From NCBI RefSeq assembly GCF_964187635.1, contig NZ_CAXLMO010000118.1, positions 1 through 24,710 on the forward strand: a DNA stretch of 24,710 nt, read 5' to 3'. The position numbers were made by a program, and so were the translations under genes. Of the stretch, positions 1 to 7,724 are shown piece after piece. The stretch is from Seribacter sulfatis (lineage in GTDB: Bacteria; Verrucomicrobiota; Verrucomicrobiia; Opitutales; Seribacteraceae). Numbering within the stretch: position 1 is the first letter of the stretch; the number at the start of each line of letters is the position of its first letter. Under the pieces are notes generated by a model that worked only from the letters and a program-made list of their open reading frames with translations, searched no databases and was not told the origin of the DNA.

Positions 1-9
1 CTAAAAGGA

Positions 10-83
10 TGGTGCGGGCACTCGGGATCGAACCGAGGACACCAGCTTGGAAGGCTGGGGTTTTACCACTAAACTATGCCCGC
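10..83 (-). tRNA. tRNA-Gly (anticodon UCC)
   Basis: Read on the minus strand this folds as a complete 74-nt tRNA including an encoded CCA end. The 7-bp acceptor stem is GCGGGCA (83-77) with TGCCCGC, the discriminator base is A at 13, and CCA occupies 12-10. The anticodon loop carries TCC (plus-strand GGA at 49-51) flanked by the stem CCAGC/GCTGG, and the T-arm has GGTTCGATCC. It lies 58 bp downstream of the inositol-monophosphatase-family gene on the same strand, so it may be read through from that operon; I see no convincing terminator between them. Confidence 0.97.
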
Positions 84-141
84 AAACAAGAAGCTCTTAT
101 TAAACCTTTTGTTTCGAAGGGGTCAAGATGGAATTCCTTTA

Positions 142-984
142 CTAACGGTTGATTTTTAACGCGTTGGTCACTTCCTGGTGAAAGATCTCGGACCCGACAC
201 GAAATGGACACGATGCCATTGTAGGCGAGAAAGATTGGAGTGGGAATACTGGTTTTTCTAAAAAATGAAAAGTCGCGCCCGCTCCTTCGCAAATTGGATA
301 TCCCGCTGCACAGTCCCACGGTTTAGCCCGATATTCAAGGCATCCATCCAGTCGCCCGGTTGCCACATTGGCTAAGCCTATTGCGGCGGATCCGGGACAG
401 CGGATACGCCAAACACCCAGGGCTTGTTTCAGGGCTTCAAGGGATTGGGCTGGTATGGGGAAGTGCATGCAATAAGTCAGTTTTTCATTCACTAACTGAG
501 TGGCTGCTTGTACAGGATTTGTTCCTTCAATTGATCCAAACCCCTTTCCACCTTGAAGCAGATTGTCCCGACCATAATCGTATATCAATCCATAGACTGG
601 CATTCCATGTCGAAGAAGGCCCAGTGAAATGCAGCATTCAGGAACGCCAACGGCATAGTTGTTGGTCCCGTCAACCGGATCGAGAATCCAACAGAATTCA
701 GACTTGGTTCGAATAGGTTCAGCTGTTTCAGCTCCTTCTTCCGAACAAAAATCATCACTTGGGAATTCCTTCTGAAGCAGGAGGAATAATTCTCTTGAAA
801 TGGTTTCGTCTACTACAGTGACACGGGTACCGTCTTTTTTCCAGCTGCTCTCGGCGGTGCCAAAGTTTGCCCGAAAGTATTCGACTTGAGCGAGGACGGC
901 TTGGTGACCGGCAAGGATTCTATCCTGGAGGGCAGAGTCAGCGTTGGAGAGATCAGGAGTTTGATTGGTTAGGGAGCGATCCAT
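142..984 (-). CDS. Inositol monophosphatase family phosphatase
   Basis: A 280-residue cytosolic, Mg-dependent, Li-sensitive-type phosphomonoesterase. All three metal-site signatures are visible: the Glu pair in CSEEGAE (82-83), DPVDGTNNYA (102-111) and the C-terminal WDCAAG (223-228), whose Asp completes the metal site. The length is normal for the family (about 250-280). Family members hydrolyse inositol-1-phosphate, 3'-phosphoadenosine-5'-phosphate (CysQ type), histidinol phosphate or fructose bisphosphate, and sequence reading alone does not decide which. The ATG at 982-984 overlaps the 3' end of ispG by 16 nt, so it is probably co-translated as the last protein gene of the uppS-ispG operon. 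A weak GAAGA lies just upstream of the start. Confidence 0.9.
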   Translation of the reverse strand: MDRSLTNQTPDLSNADSALQDRILAGHQAVLAQVEYFRANFGTAESSWKKDGTRVTVVDETISRELFLLLQKEFPSDDFCSEEGAETAEPIRTKSEFCWILDPVDGTNNYAVGVPECCISLGLLRHGMPVYGLIYDYGRDNLLQGGKGFGSIEGTNPVQAATQLVNEKLTYCMHFPIPAQSLEALKQALGVWRIRCPGSAAIGLANVATGRLDGCLEYRAKPWDCAAGYPICEGAGATFHFLEKPVFPLQSFSPTMASCPFRVGSEIFHQEVTNALKINR

Positions 985-2993
985 TTATCTTCTTTTTGAA
1001 TGAGTTGAACGAGTTGGTCAACGGCATCCTTTTCTGGAATGGCTGATTTTACGCGATTTTTACCCACATAAAGATCAATTTTTCCTGGGCCAGATCCCAC
1101 ATAGCCAAAATCGGCATCGGCCATTTCTCCGGGCCCGTTTACAATACATCCCATTATTGCAATGGTGACTCCTTTGAGATGACCGGTAGCTTGTTTGACC
1201 CGTTGGGTTGTGCTTTGGAGATCGAAGAGGGTACGTCCGCAACTCGGGCAGGCAACAAATTCAGTTTTGGAGATTCGGGCACGGGCTCCTTGGAGTAGAT
1301 TATAGGCAAGTCCGCGGTTACGATTGAGTTCACCGGTGTGTTCGACCGAAAGGATTTCACCAATCCCGTCGCAGAGGAGTGAGCCAGATAGTATGGAGGA
1401 ATCGAGAAGCTGGGCGGAGAAGGAGCCCCCGTCGGGAAATAATTGGTTTTGTTGATTATTTCGAATCCAAATGGGGAAGTGTAAATTATTTTGAGCGAGG
1501 TTTGCCGCAAGCAAACGGTAACTCGATACCGGATTTTGGTTCTCTTGAGGAGAGAGCGTGATTAGCGGTGTGAGGGGGAGATTGGATAGTAGTGCAATGT
1601 ATCCCGCGGAGAAGGTTTCGTCATTGAGAGAAAGTATGGGATGTTGGCCGGCCTCCACACAAAAGGTCAGGAACCGGGCAAGTGAGGCTTCGTCCGTTGT
1701 GGCTTGTTGGGAATACCAAAGAAGTGGGGTGAGGTTTCGTTGTTGTGGAGGAATTGAATCGTCGTCCGATTCGTTTCTTTGATCCTCGACCACTAAAAAG
1801 GGAACTGCCCCGAACAGTGCTGAACGAAGAGTGGCAAGATGGGGAAGTTCGGAAGAGTGTGTTAAGGTAAGTAACAGTCCTTCCACCGGTGCGTCTTTCG
1901 CACTGACTTGGACTTGGGCGACTTCCTTAATAATTTGAGCGGATTGAGATATTGGATGATTTGCCGCAGCAATTACAAGCGGGGGGTGTTTATCTCCGAT
2001 ATTGCTGCCATCAGAGGTAAGAGAAGTTTCCGGACATCGGCGCCTTTGAAACGAAAAGGGATCCACTTCTTCGACCTGATGAATTTGTTTTTTAACCGTG
2101 CTTGCCCACCAGTTTTGAGCACGGTGTGCGAGGTCGCGTGCAACCGGAATTTCAGCCACAGGGTCCTCGGTAAGAGAAACCCGAATGGTATCGCCTAGTC
2201 CATCGAGGAGGAGTGACCCAATCCCAATCGCACTTTTAATGCGGGCATCCTCTCCATCTCCTGCTTCGGTGACACCGAGGTGAAGCGGATAATCCATGTC
2301 TTCTTCGTCCATTAAAGAGACCACGAGGCGATAAGCCTCAATCATCACTTTTGGATTACTTGCTTTCATGGAAAGAACGAGATCGTGATAACCGTGCGAC
2401 CTGGCAATACGAATGAATTCTAGGGCAGATTCTGCCATGCCGCGTGGCGAGTCGCCAAATCGATTCATGATCCGGTCGGAGAGAGAGCCATGATTGGTTC
2501 CTATTCTCATGCATCGCCCGAGTTCTTTACAGCGGAGCACGAGAGGGGAGAATGACTCGTGGAGCCGTTCGAGTTCCTGTTCGTATTGAGTATCACTGTA
2601 TTCACGAATGTTGAATTTTTTGCGGTCGGCATAGTTCCCGGGATTGACGCGCACTTTTTCCACATGTTTAGCTGCTTCCATGGCGGCGGAGGGAAGGAAG
2701 TGGATATCGGCAACAAGGGGAATGTTAAAACCGGCAGAACGAACTTCTTTGGCAATGAGTCCAAGCGCTTCAGCTGCCCGTACATTGGGTGCGGTAATTC
2801 GAACAATTTCACACCCTGCTTCCGCCAATTCAATGGTTTGTCGAACGGTGGCGTCCACATCCATAGTGTCAGTGGTGGTCATGGATTGGATCCGCACCGG
2901 GTGAGTACCCCCGGTTTGTATATTCCCAATCGATACGATCCGAGATTTTCGTCGGATCGAATGAAAACGCGAGGCGCAGTAGGTGGACGCCAT
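969..2993 (-). CDS. ispG: 4-hydroxy-3-methylbut-2-enyl diphosphate synthase, long form
   Basis: IspG (GcpE) converts 2-C-methyl-D-erythritol 2,4-cyclodiphosphate to HMBPP, the penultimate MEP-pathway step, with a [4Fe-4S] cluster. The N-terminal TIM-barrel begins near residue 15 and includes RIQSMTTTDT. The C-terminal cluster domain carries CPSC (Cys582, Cys585) and GCIVNGPGE (Cys616, Glu623), matching the three-Cys plus Glu ligation of the family. At 674 residues it is far longer than the roughly 370-residue E. coli type. The extra sequence, about residues 300-560, sits between the two domains as in the long IspG of chlamydiae, Bacteroidetes and plants. Its start has the only strong Shine-Dalgarno I found in the window (3005-3010). 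It follows rseP with a 15-nt gap and belongs with dxr of the same pathway. Confidence 0.97.
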   Translation of the reverse strand: MASTYCASRFHSIRRKSRIVSIGNIQTGGTHPVRIQSMTTTDTMDVDATVRQTIELAEAGCEIVRITAPNVRAAEALGLIAKEVRSAGFNIPLVADIHFLPSAAMEAAKHVEKVRVNPGNYADRKKFNIREYSDTQYEQELERLHESFSPLVLRCKELGRCMRIGTNHGSLSDRIMNRFGDSPRGMAESALEFIRIARSHGYHDLVLSMKASNPKVMIEAYRLVVSLMDEEDMDYPLHLGVTEAGDGEDARIKSAIGIGSLLLDGLGDTIRVSLTEDPVAEIPVARDLAHRAQNWWASTVKKQIHQVEEVDPFSFQRRRCPETSLTSDGSNIGDKHPPLVIAAANHPISQSAQIIKEVAQVQVSAKDAPVEGLLLTLTHSSELPHLATLRSALFGAVPFLVVEDQRNESDDDSIPPQQRNLTPLLWYSQQATTDEASLARFLTFCVEAGQHPILSLNDETFSAGYIALLSNLPLTPLITLSPQENQNPVSSYRLLAANLAQNNLHFPIWIRNNQQNQLFPDGGSFSAQLLDSSILSGSLLCDGIGEILSVEHTGELNRNRGLAYNLLQGARARISKTEFVACPSCGRTLFDLQSTTQRVKQATGHLKGVTIAIMGCIVNGPGEMADADFGYVGSGPGKIDLYVGKNRVKSAIPEKDAVDQLVQLIQKEDKWIAP

Positions 2994-3004
2994 GCCTTGG
3001 CTTA

Positions 3005-3010
3005 CTCCTT
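3005..3010 (-). promoter_or_regulatory. Shine-Dalgarno site of ispG
   Basis: AAGGAG on the minus strand, 11 nt before the ispG ATG (2991-2993). It overlaps the rseP stop codon TAA (3011-3009), giving TAAGGAG. It is notable because almost every other start in the window has no such sequence. Confidence 0.55.
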
Positions 3011-4490
3011 AAAAAAGGCGCTGGAAATCAAAGAATGTGACATACAGCATGAAGGAAAAAAGTAGTACGATGAAAAGAATTTGTGACCGTTCGAGAAAGG
3101 CGATTGGAAGTGGTTTGCCACGAATCTTCTCAATGGTGGCAAATGCCATGTGCCCACCGTCCAATACTGGAATGGGAAGCAAGTTTAGGATGGCAAGATT
3201 GACATTTATAAACACCACAAACCAAAGGAGTTTTTTAAATCCAATACTCGCAAAAATACTTAGATTATTCACTATTCCAACCGGGCCACTCATATTGCGG
3301 AGTTTCACATCTGACTGCGGGTTAACAAGGCCGGTTAGAGTGTGGTACATATCTTTCACCCGACTTACAATTAATACGAGGGGGTTGGGGTAAGTGGTAA
3401 TTGATTTAAACTCAGGGCTAAATCCAATCAATTTCCTTTTGCTTTCGGGGTTCCCTTTTTCGAGTTCCTTTACCACTGGTAGTAAATTGTAAGTCTGTTC
3501 CAATCCATTTTCTCCCCCTTTGCGTACCGTGAGAGCAATCTCTTTTCCGTCGTCCAGCTTCATCAGATAATCAACTAGGTGATAGAATGAAAATATCTTA
3601 ATTCCATCAACTGAAAGCAATTGATCGCCTTGAGTAAGTCCGGCCGCGATAGCGGGCATGTCTGGTTGGAGTTCTTTAACAAAAAAGGTTTCCTTGGGTC
3701 CAATTCCGATAATTCGAATTTCTTCATTTCCAAATACCTCGGGGAATACTTCAACCACTTTTTGCTCACCATTCCTGAGCAAAGTGAGCTTGGTAAGTCG
3801 ACGATCCTGCGCAGATTTTAGTTTTCCAGTAACAATTCTGCTCTGTATATCCATGAAATCCTCTACAGGAGACCCATCCACTGCAAGGATTTCATCGCCC
3901 GGTAAGATTCCTGCTTTCTTGGCGGGTCCAACAACAGTTTCTCCTTGCTCCACGATTGGATTCCATCGTTCTACGGTATCGGCAATATAGCCAATCTTGG
4001 TGGTGAGTTCACCATCTCGTCTTTCGTAGCCAAAAAACCAAAGTATGCTGGAGAGAACAAATGCGAGTAAGATATTAAAAACGGCACCCATCACGGAGAC
4101 GATCATTTTGTCGGCGTAACTTATTTTAGCGGGTTTCTTTTCTTTACTTGCATCCAGCTCTTCGCCGTCTTCGTCCTCGTCTTCAATGTCGTCCCATGCC
4201 GACATTCTGTTTTCTTCCTCCTCCTCCTGTTCTTTTTCTCCTTCGAGTCTTCCCATATCGGCAAGTTGTGGCAGAGCCACATATCCACCGAAGGGAAACA
4301 TTGAGATCCTGTACTCCACTCCATTTTTTTCCCATCCGAAAATTTTGGGTCCAAATCCAATGGAAAAGCGTTTAATTATCAAACCACGCTGTCGAGCTGC
4401 TAAAAAGTGGCCGAGTTCGTGGATAAAAATCGTAAATCCAAGTGCAAACAAGGCGACTAGAAGAAATGCAAAATCGTAAAAAAAGGACAT
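3009..4490 (-). CDS. rseP: Site-2 protease RseP (inner-membrane zinc metalloprotease)
   Basis: A 493-residue intramembrane metalloprotease (M50 family) that in other bacteria cleaves anti-sigma factors and remnant signal peptides. Zinc ligands are HELGH (24-28) in the first membrane segment and the Asp of LDGGH (443-447); the GPVGI motif precedes the third helix. Two PDZ domains are visible, roughly 165-255 and 265-345, each with a G-D-x-(I/L)-L-x-V-D-G core. An unusual strongly acidic, Lys-ending stretch at about 83-120 (runs of Glu and Asp) is inserted between the GGYV motif and the second membrane segment, making the protein longer than the usual 420-450. It lies 14 nt downstream of dxr in the widely conserved uppS-cdsA-dxr-rseP order. 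Confidence 0.95.
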   Translation of the reverse strand: MSFFYDFAFLLVALFALGFTIFIHELGHFLAARQRGLIIKRFSIGFGPKIFGWEKNGVEYRISMFPFGGYVALPQLADMGRLEGEKEQEEEEENRMSAWDDIEDEDEDGEELDASKEKKPAKISYADKMIVSVMGAVFNILLAFVLSSILWFFGYERRDGELTTKIGYIADTVERWNPIVEQGETVVGPAKKAGILPGDEILAVDGSPVEDFMDIQSRIVTGKLKSAQDRRLTKLTLLRNGEQKVVEVFPEVFGNEEIRIIGIGPKETFFVKELQPDMPAIAAGLTQGDQLLSVDGIKIFSFYHLVDYLMKLDDGKEIALTVRKGGENGLEQTYNLLPVVKELEKGNPESKRKLIGFSPEFKSITTYPNPLVLIVSRVKDMYHTLTGLVNPQSDVKLRNMSGPVGIVNNLSIFASIGFKKLLWFVVFINVNLAILNLLPIPVLDGGHMAFATIEKIRGKPLPIAFLERSQILFIVLLFSFMLYVTFFDFQRLF

Positions 4491-4504
4491 ATTAATAGAA
4501 GATG

Positions 4505-5659
4505 CTATCCGAGTTGTTGAACTCGTTTTTGGGCAGATTGACGGGTTTCTGCATCAAGAGAAAGAAGTTCGTCAACGGAGTTGGTGGAAATGAAATTAGA
4601 ATGATTCAAGGTTTCTTCAATTATGCGTGAAATCTCAAGAAAGCCAATTCGATTCCGTAGAAAAGCATCCACCGCGATTTCATTGGCTGCATTAAATATG
4701 AGTGGAGCAGAATCTCCCTGCTCCATCGCTTCGATAGCAAGCCGTAAGCAGGGGTATCGGTCTAAAGACGGGGGCGAAAAAGAAAGGTCGAGTGGTTGAC
4801 TAAAATCAAGCGATGATTCCACTCCTTCATGACGTTCCGGAAAAAGAATCGCGTTTTGTAGAGCAAATGTCATCGAAGCCGGTGTCATTTGGGCTAGGCA
4901 GCACCCATCAACAAATCGAACAATTGCATGGACCAAACTGGGGGGATGGATGACCACTTCCAATTGCTTCGGAGAAACATCAAAGAGCCAGCGTGCCTCA
5001 ATTAATTCTAATCCTTTATTCGCCATGGTCGCCGAATCAACGGTAATTTTTTTCCCCATTGACCAATTCGGATGTTGAAGTGCTTGCTCAATTGTTACAT
5101 TCGAGAGTTGATCAAGGGGTAAGTCACGAAATGACCCTCCTGATGCTGTAAGAATAATGGACTGGAGAGTTCGTTGGTCTTGCCCTTGAATGCATTGAAA
5201 TACTGCATTGTGCTCACTATCTGCCGGGATTATCCGCCCGCCATGCTTTCGGGCAGTTTCGGTAACCAATTCCCCCGCTACTACAAGAGATTCTTTGTTG
5301 GCGAGAACCACCTCTTTTCCTTTTCGTAATGCGGCAAGTGTGGGCAGTAGTCCGGCGGCACCGACAATCCCAACTACAACAACATCTGCGTCTGTTAAAG
5401 AAGCCAATTCCTCCATTGAATTTTGTCCCGTGTGGAGTTGGGTGGTTTTGGGAAGGGTGATTTTTTCTATTGGATCATGAGTGAGGCAGGCATGGGGAAC
5501 ATTAAATTCTTTCGCAATTGCGACCAGTTTCTCAGATTGTTGATGGGCCGAAACTCCGATCAGTTCGATTTTATCCGAATGTTTGCGGATAACTCTTAAA
5601 GTGCTTTCGCCAATTGAGCCAGTCGCTCCCAAGAGTACAAGCTTCTTGGGTCGTTTCAC
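4505..5659 (-). CDS. dxr: 1-deoxy-D-xylulose 5-phosphate reductoisomerase
   Basis: Dxr (IspC) makes 2-C-methyl-D-erythritol 4-phosphate from DXP using NADPH, the committed step of the MEP isoprenoid pathway and the target of fosmidomycin. The NADPH-binding GATGSIGES is at 11-19, LANKESLVVAG surrounds residues 119-129, and the metal-binding Asp147 and Glu149 lie in PADSEHNAVF. The length of 384 residues is typical. The start is GTG (5659-5657), and the junction with cdsA is TAGTG: the last base of the cdsA stop is the first base of the dxr start, so translational coupling is likely. Upstream pathway partners are in the same operon, and ispG lies two genes downstream. Confidence 0.97.
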   Translation of the reverse strand: MKRPKKLVLLGATGSIGESTLRVIRKHSDKIELIGVSAHQQSEKLVAIAKEFNVPHACLTHDPIEKITLPKTTQLHTGQNSMEELASLTDADVVVVGIVGAAGLLPTLAALRKGKEVVLANKESLVVAGELVTETARKHGGRIIPADSEHNAVFQCIQGQDQRTLQSIILTASGGSFRDLPLDQLSNVTIEQALQHPNWSMGKKITVDSATMANKGLELIEARWLFDVSPKQLEVVIHPPSLVHAIVRFVDGCCLAQMTPASMTFALQNAILFPERHEGVESSLDFSQPLDLSFSPPSLDRYPCLRLAIEAMEQGDSAPLIFNAANEIAVDAFLRNRIGFLEISRIIEETLNHSNFISTNSVDELLSLDAETRQSAQKRVQQLG

Positions 5660-6516
5660 TATCGAAGAAGGAATAAAATGAAGTACCCTGTGGGGGCGGC
5701 AAGGATTAGACTATCGGTTAGATCAAATAATCCGCCAATACCGGGTATCGCACCTCCGGAATCTTTCATTGAAGCGAGTCGTTTAAGCACCGAGGCAATC
5801 AAATCTCCAATTACAGCACTCAGAGCAAGCAATGTTCCCCAAATTGCGCCTTGTCCGGGGGTGAAAATCCAATCCCCAAAAAATACAATATCGGTGAATT
5901 TTTCTTGAAAAAGCCAGGGTAGCAGTGCCCCAATCCCCGCTGATGCAGCAAAGCCGCCAATTAGACCTTCAATTGTTTTCCCCGGGCTAATTGAAGGTGC
6001 CATCTTAGTACGCCCGATCGCCTTTCCAATAAGCAGTGCACCAATGTCACTGAACTTCGCCACGATCACAACCCAGAGAGAAAAGAATAAACCAAAACCC
6101 ATAAAGCAGTCGGCATTTTCGTTCCCGCCGATTTGTAAAATACGAACGAAATATTGAAGAAGGAAAGATACAAAAAGCAGACCGAAGAAGGTAGGCATGA
6201 GTCTTTTAATATACATTCCTCTTTGAGCTTGCGGGAAAAGCACGCAGGCCGCGGAGGTAAACAATGCACCGATGGCAAGTACATCCACACCATAACCCTC
6301 AAAATAATAGGAAACGGGGATTAAACAACCACCTGTTACTAGCCCAGAAAGGCGATTTGCCGCATATCCCAGTCTTCCAAGAATGGTGTAAACTTCAAAT
6401 AGTGTTAGGGTAGCGCATAGATTAAGAATCCACATCGCTCCGGTTTCCTTGAGAGAATATACCACCAAGGCAACAAGTCCCCAAAGTAGAATGGTTGAGA
6501 AAGAACGTAAGATCAT
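5659..6516 (-). CDS. cdsA: Phosphatidate cytidylyltransferase (CDP-diacylglycerol synthase)
   Basis: A 285-residue polytopic inner-membrane enzyme with seven to eight hydrophobic segments that makes CDP-diacylglycerol from CTP and phosphatidic acid, feeding all phospholipid headgroup synthesis. The C-terminal family signature is present as SVLKR...KD...PGIGGLFDLTDS (about 242-269), with the metal-binding Asp265 and Asp268 kept. The more common GHGG and DRIDS are GIGG and DLTDS here. The gene overlaps uppS by ATGA (uppS stop, cdsA start at 6516-6514) and dxr by one base, so all three are probably translated in sequence. Confidence 0.95.
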   Translation of the reverse strand: MILRSFSTILLWGLVALVVYSLKETGAMWILNLCATLTLFEVYTILGRLGYAANRLSGLVTGGCLIPVSYYFEGYGVDVLAIGALFTSAACVLFPQAQRGMYIKRLMPTFFGLLFVSFLLQYFVRILQIGGNENADCFMGFGLFFSLWVVIVAKFSDIGALLIGKAIGRTKMAPSISPGKTIEGLIGGFAASAGIGALLPWLFQEKFTDIVFFGDWIFTPGQGAIWGTLLALSAVIGDLIASVLKRLASMKDSGGAIPGIGGLFDLTDSLILAAPTGYFILFLLR

Positions 6517-7289
6517 GGGGCGATAGAAGTTATTGAGTTTTGATTAATCGGAGCAAGTTGGTCGCTTGTTTTACCAAACCGTCTTTCCCGTTGTATATAA
6601 TTTTGTAAGGCCTCGATAAAAGCATCACGGTTAAAGTCAGGCCAGTGTAGGGGGGAGACGAAAATTTCGGCATAGGCCGCTTGTAGGAGTAGGAAATTAC
6701 TTAACCTAAATTCGCCAGATGTGCGGATAATTAAGTCCGGGTCGGGTAAGTCCCTTGTTTCAAGGTGATTTGAAAAAGTCGACCAATCTAATTGATCGGG
6801 GGATTTCCCTGTTTCCAAAATTTCTCGTGTATAAGACTGTATTCCGCTCAATACTTCCTGCCGACTTCCATAATTGAGTGCAAGGGTGAGGTGAGATGTA
6901 CTATTATGCTTAGTCTTTTCAATCGATGATTCTACAATTTCCTGTGCAAATTTTGGCAGACCAGATAAATCCCCAATTGCTCGAAGTCGAGTGCCATCTT
7001 TCAGTAAAGTGGCAAGTTCTCGTTTTAAGAATTCCTCGAGTAATCTCATGAGACCAGATTTTTCCTCGTCGGGCCGATTTTGATTTTCAGTACTAAATGC
7101 ATAGAGGGTCACGTATTGAACCCCGAATTCTCGTGCTGCATTTACTACACTACGAACATTTTTTACTCCATTTCGGTGACCAAATAAACGTGGTTTTCCA
7201 CGACTTCTCGCCCAACGACCGTTGCCGTCCATAATGATGGCAACATGCTTGGGGAGTTTTTCTCGTTCGCTTTCAGAAAATTTTGTCAT
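6513..7289 (-). CDS. uppS: Undecaprenyl diphosphate synthase (cis-prenyltransferase)
   Basis: UppS condenses isopentenyl diphosphate units onto farnesyl diphosphate to give the C55 lipid carrier for peptidoglycan and O-antigen. HVAIIMDGNGRWARSRG near the N-terminus contains the catalytic Asp, and the C-terminal RTSGEFRLSNFLLLQAAYAE binds substrate diphosphate. I chose ATG at 7289 (MTKFSESE..., 258 residues), which gives the usual length. The frame stays open upstream to 7379 but would then overlap the divergent dehydratase gene at 7361; a second ATG at 7319 is possible. None of these starts has a Shine-Dalgarno. It is the first gene of the minus-strand envelope/isoprenoid operon, so its promoter should lie in 7290-7360. 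Confidence 0.95.
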   Translation of the reverse strand: MTKFSESEREKLPKHVAIIMDGNGRWARSRGKPRLFGHRNGVKNVRSVVNAAREFGVQYVTLYAFSTENQNRPDEEKSGLMRLLEEFLKRELATLLKDGTRLRAIGDLSGLPKFAQEIVESSIEKTKHNSTSHLTLALNYGSRQEVLSGIQSYTREILETGKSPDQLDWSTFSNHLETRDLPDPDLIIRTSGEFRLSNFLLLQAAYAEIFVSPLHWPDFNRDAFIEALQNYIQRERRFGKTSDQLAPINQNSITSIAP

Positions 7290-7360
7290 GCTTCGATTGG
7301 AATACCTCAACGATTTCATGACCAATTGACAACGAGGAAAGCATATTCTAGTTCCATCTA

Positions 7361-7645
7361 ATGAAAAAAAAGGTAACACATCTTGAAATTAAGGAGAAAC
7401 TTTCTGAATTACCCGGGTGGAGTTTCAGTAATGACCAATTGAAAAAGTCTTACCTTTTTAAGGATTTTCGAGAAGCCATGGGTTTTCTAATTGCGATATC
7501 TTATCAAGCGGAGCGGCTAGATCATCATCCAGGAATTTACAACTGCTTCAATCGTGTAGAAATAACACTTAATACCCATGATGCGGATAATAGGGTAACC
7601 GAGAAGGATTTTAAACTGGCTCGTGCAATAGATTCAGTTCTTTAA
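7361..7645 (+). CDS. Pterin-4a-carbinolamine dehydratase family protein
   Basis: A 94-residue small protein of the PCD/DCoH family, which dehydrates 4a-hydroxytetrahydrobiopterin formed by aromatic amino acid hydroxylases. The signature is visible as AERLDHHPGIYNCFNRVEIT, with the paired catalytic His in DHHP, followed by LNTHDADNRVTEKDFKLA (about 70-87). The length is normal. The ATG at 7361 lacks a Shine-Dalgarno. It is transcribed divergently from uppS with 71 bp between the starts. No phenylalanine hydroxylase is nearby, so the true substrate or a role in molybdopterin metabolism (known for some bacterial homologues) remains open. Confidence 0.92.
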   Translation: MKKKVTHLEIKEKLSELPGWSFSNDQLKKSYLFKDFREAMGFLIAISYQAERLDHHPGIYNCFNRVEITLNTHDADNRVTEKDFKLARAIDSVL

Positions 7646-7670
7646 AAAAAGAAAAAATTGCCCTTGGCAA
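7644..7670 (-). terminator. Candidate minus-strand intrinsic terminator
   Basis: TTGCC-CTT-GGCAA (7658-7670) forms a 5-bp stem with a 3-nt loop. On the minus strand it is followed by T6-C-T7 (7657-7644). No minus-strand gene lies immediately upstream, so if real it would stop antisense transcription entering the dehydratase gene. The stem is short. Confidence 0.3.
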
Positions 7671-7700
7671 TCCCACAATCTCCTATGGGATAGTGGGATT
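7669..7700. repeat. Inverted repeat between dehydratase and MFS genes
   Basis: Perfect 8-bp arms AATCCCAC (7669-7676) and GTGGGATT (7693-7700) enclose 16 nt, which themselves form a 5-bp hairpin (ATCTC/GGGAT with one G-T pair) beyond an A-A mismatch. There is no T-run on the plus strand, so it is not a classical terminator. It lies 24 nt before the preferred start of the MFS gene, where it could be an operator or an RNA processing or attenuating hairpin. Confidence 0.4.
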
Positions 7701-7724
7701 ATAAGAGTGGTAAACTACTTCTCT

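Noticed and set aside
2559..3065. Open frame of 168 codons on the plus strand within ispG
   Set aside because: It is antisense to the confidently identified ispG and its product shows no recognisable motif.
7326..7349. TTGACA (7326-7331) with TATTCT (7344-7349) as promoter of the dehydratase gene
   Set aside because: The spacer is only 12 bp, too short for a sigma-70 promoter, and no other good -10 lies at 16-18 bp.
7290..7379. N-terminal extension of UppS to 7379
   Set aside because: It would overlap the divergent dehydratase start and adds sequence without family similarity; ATG at 7289 gives normal length.
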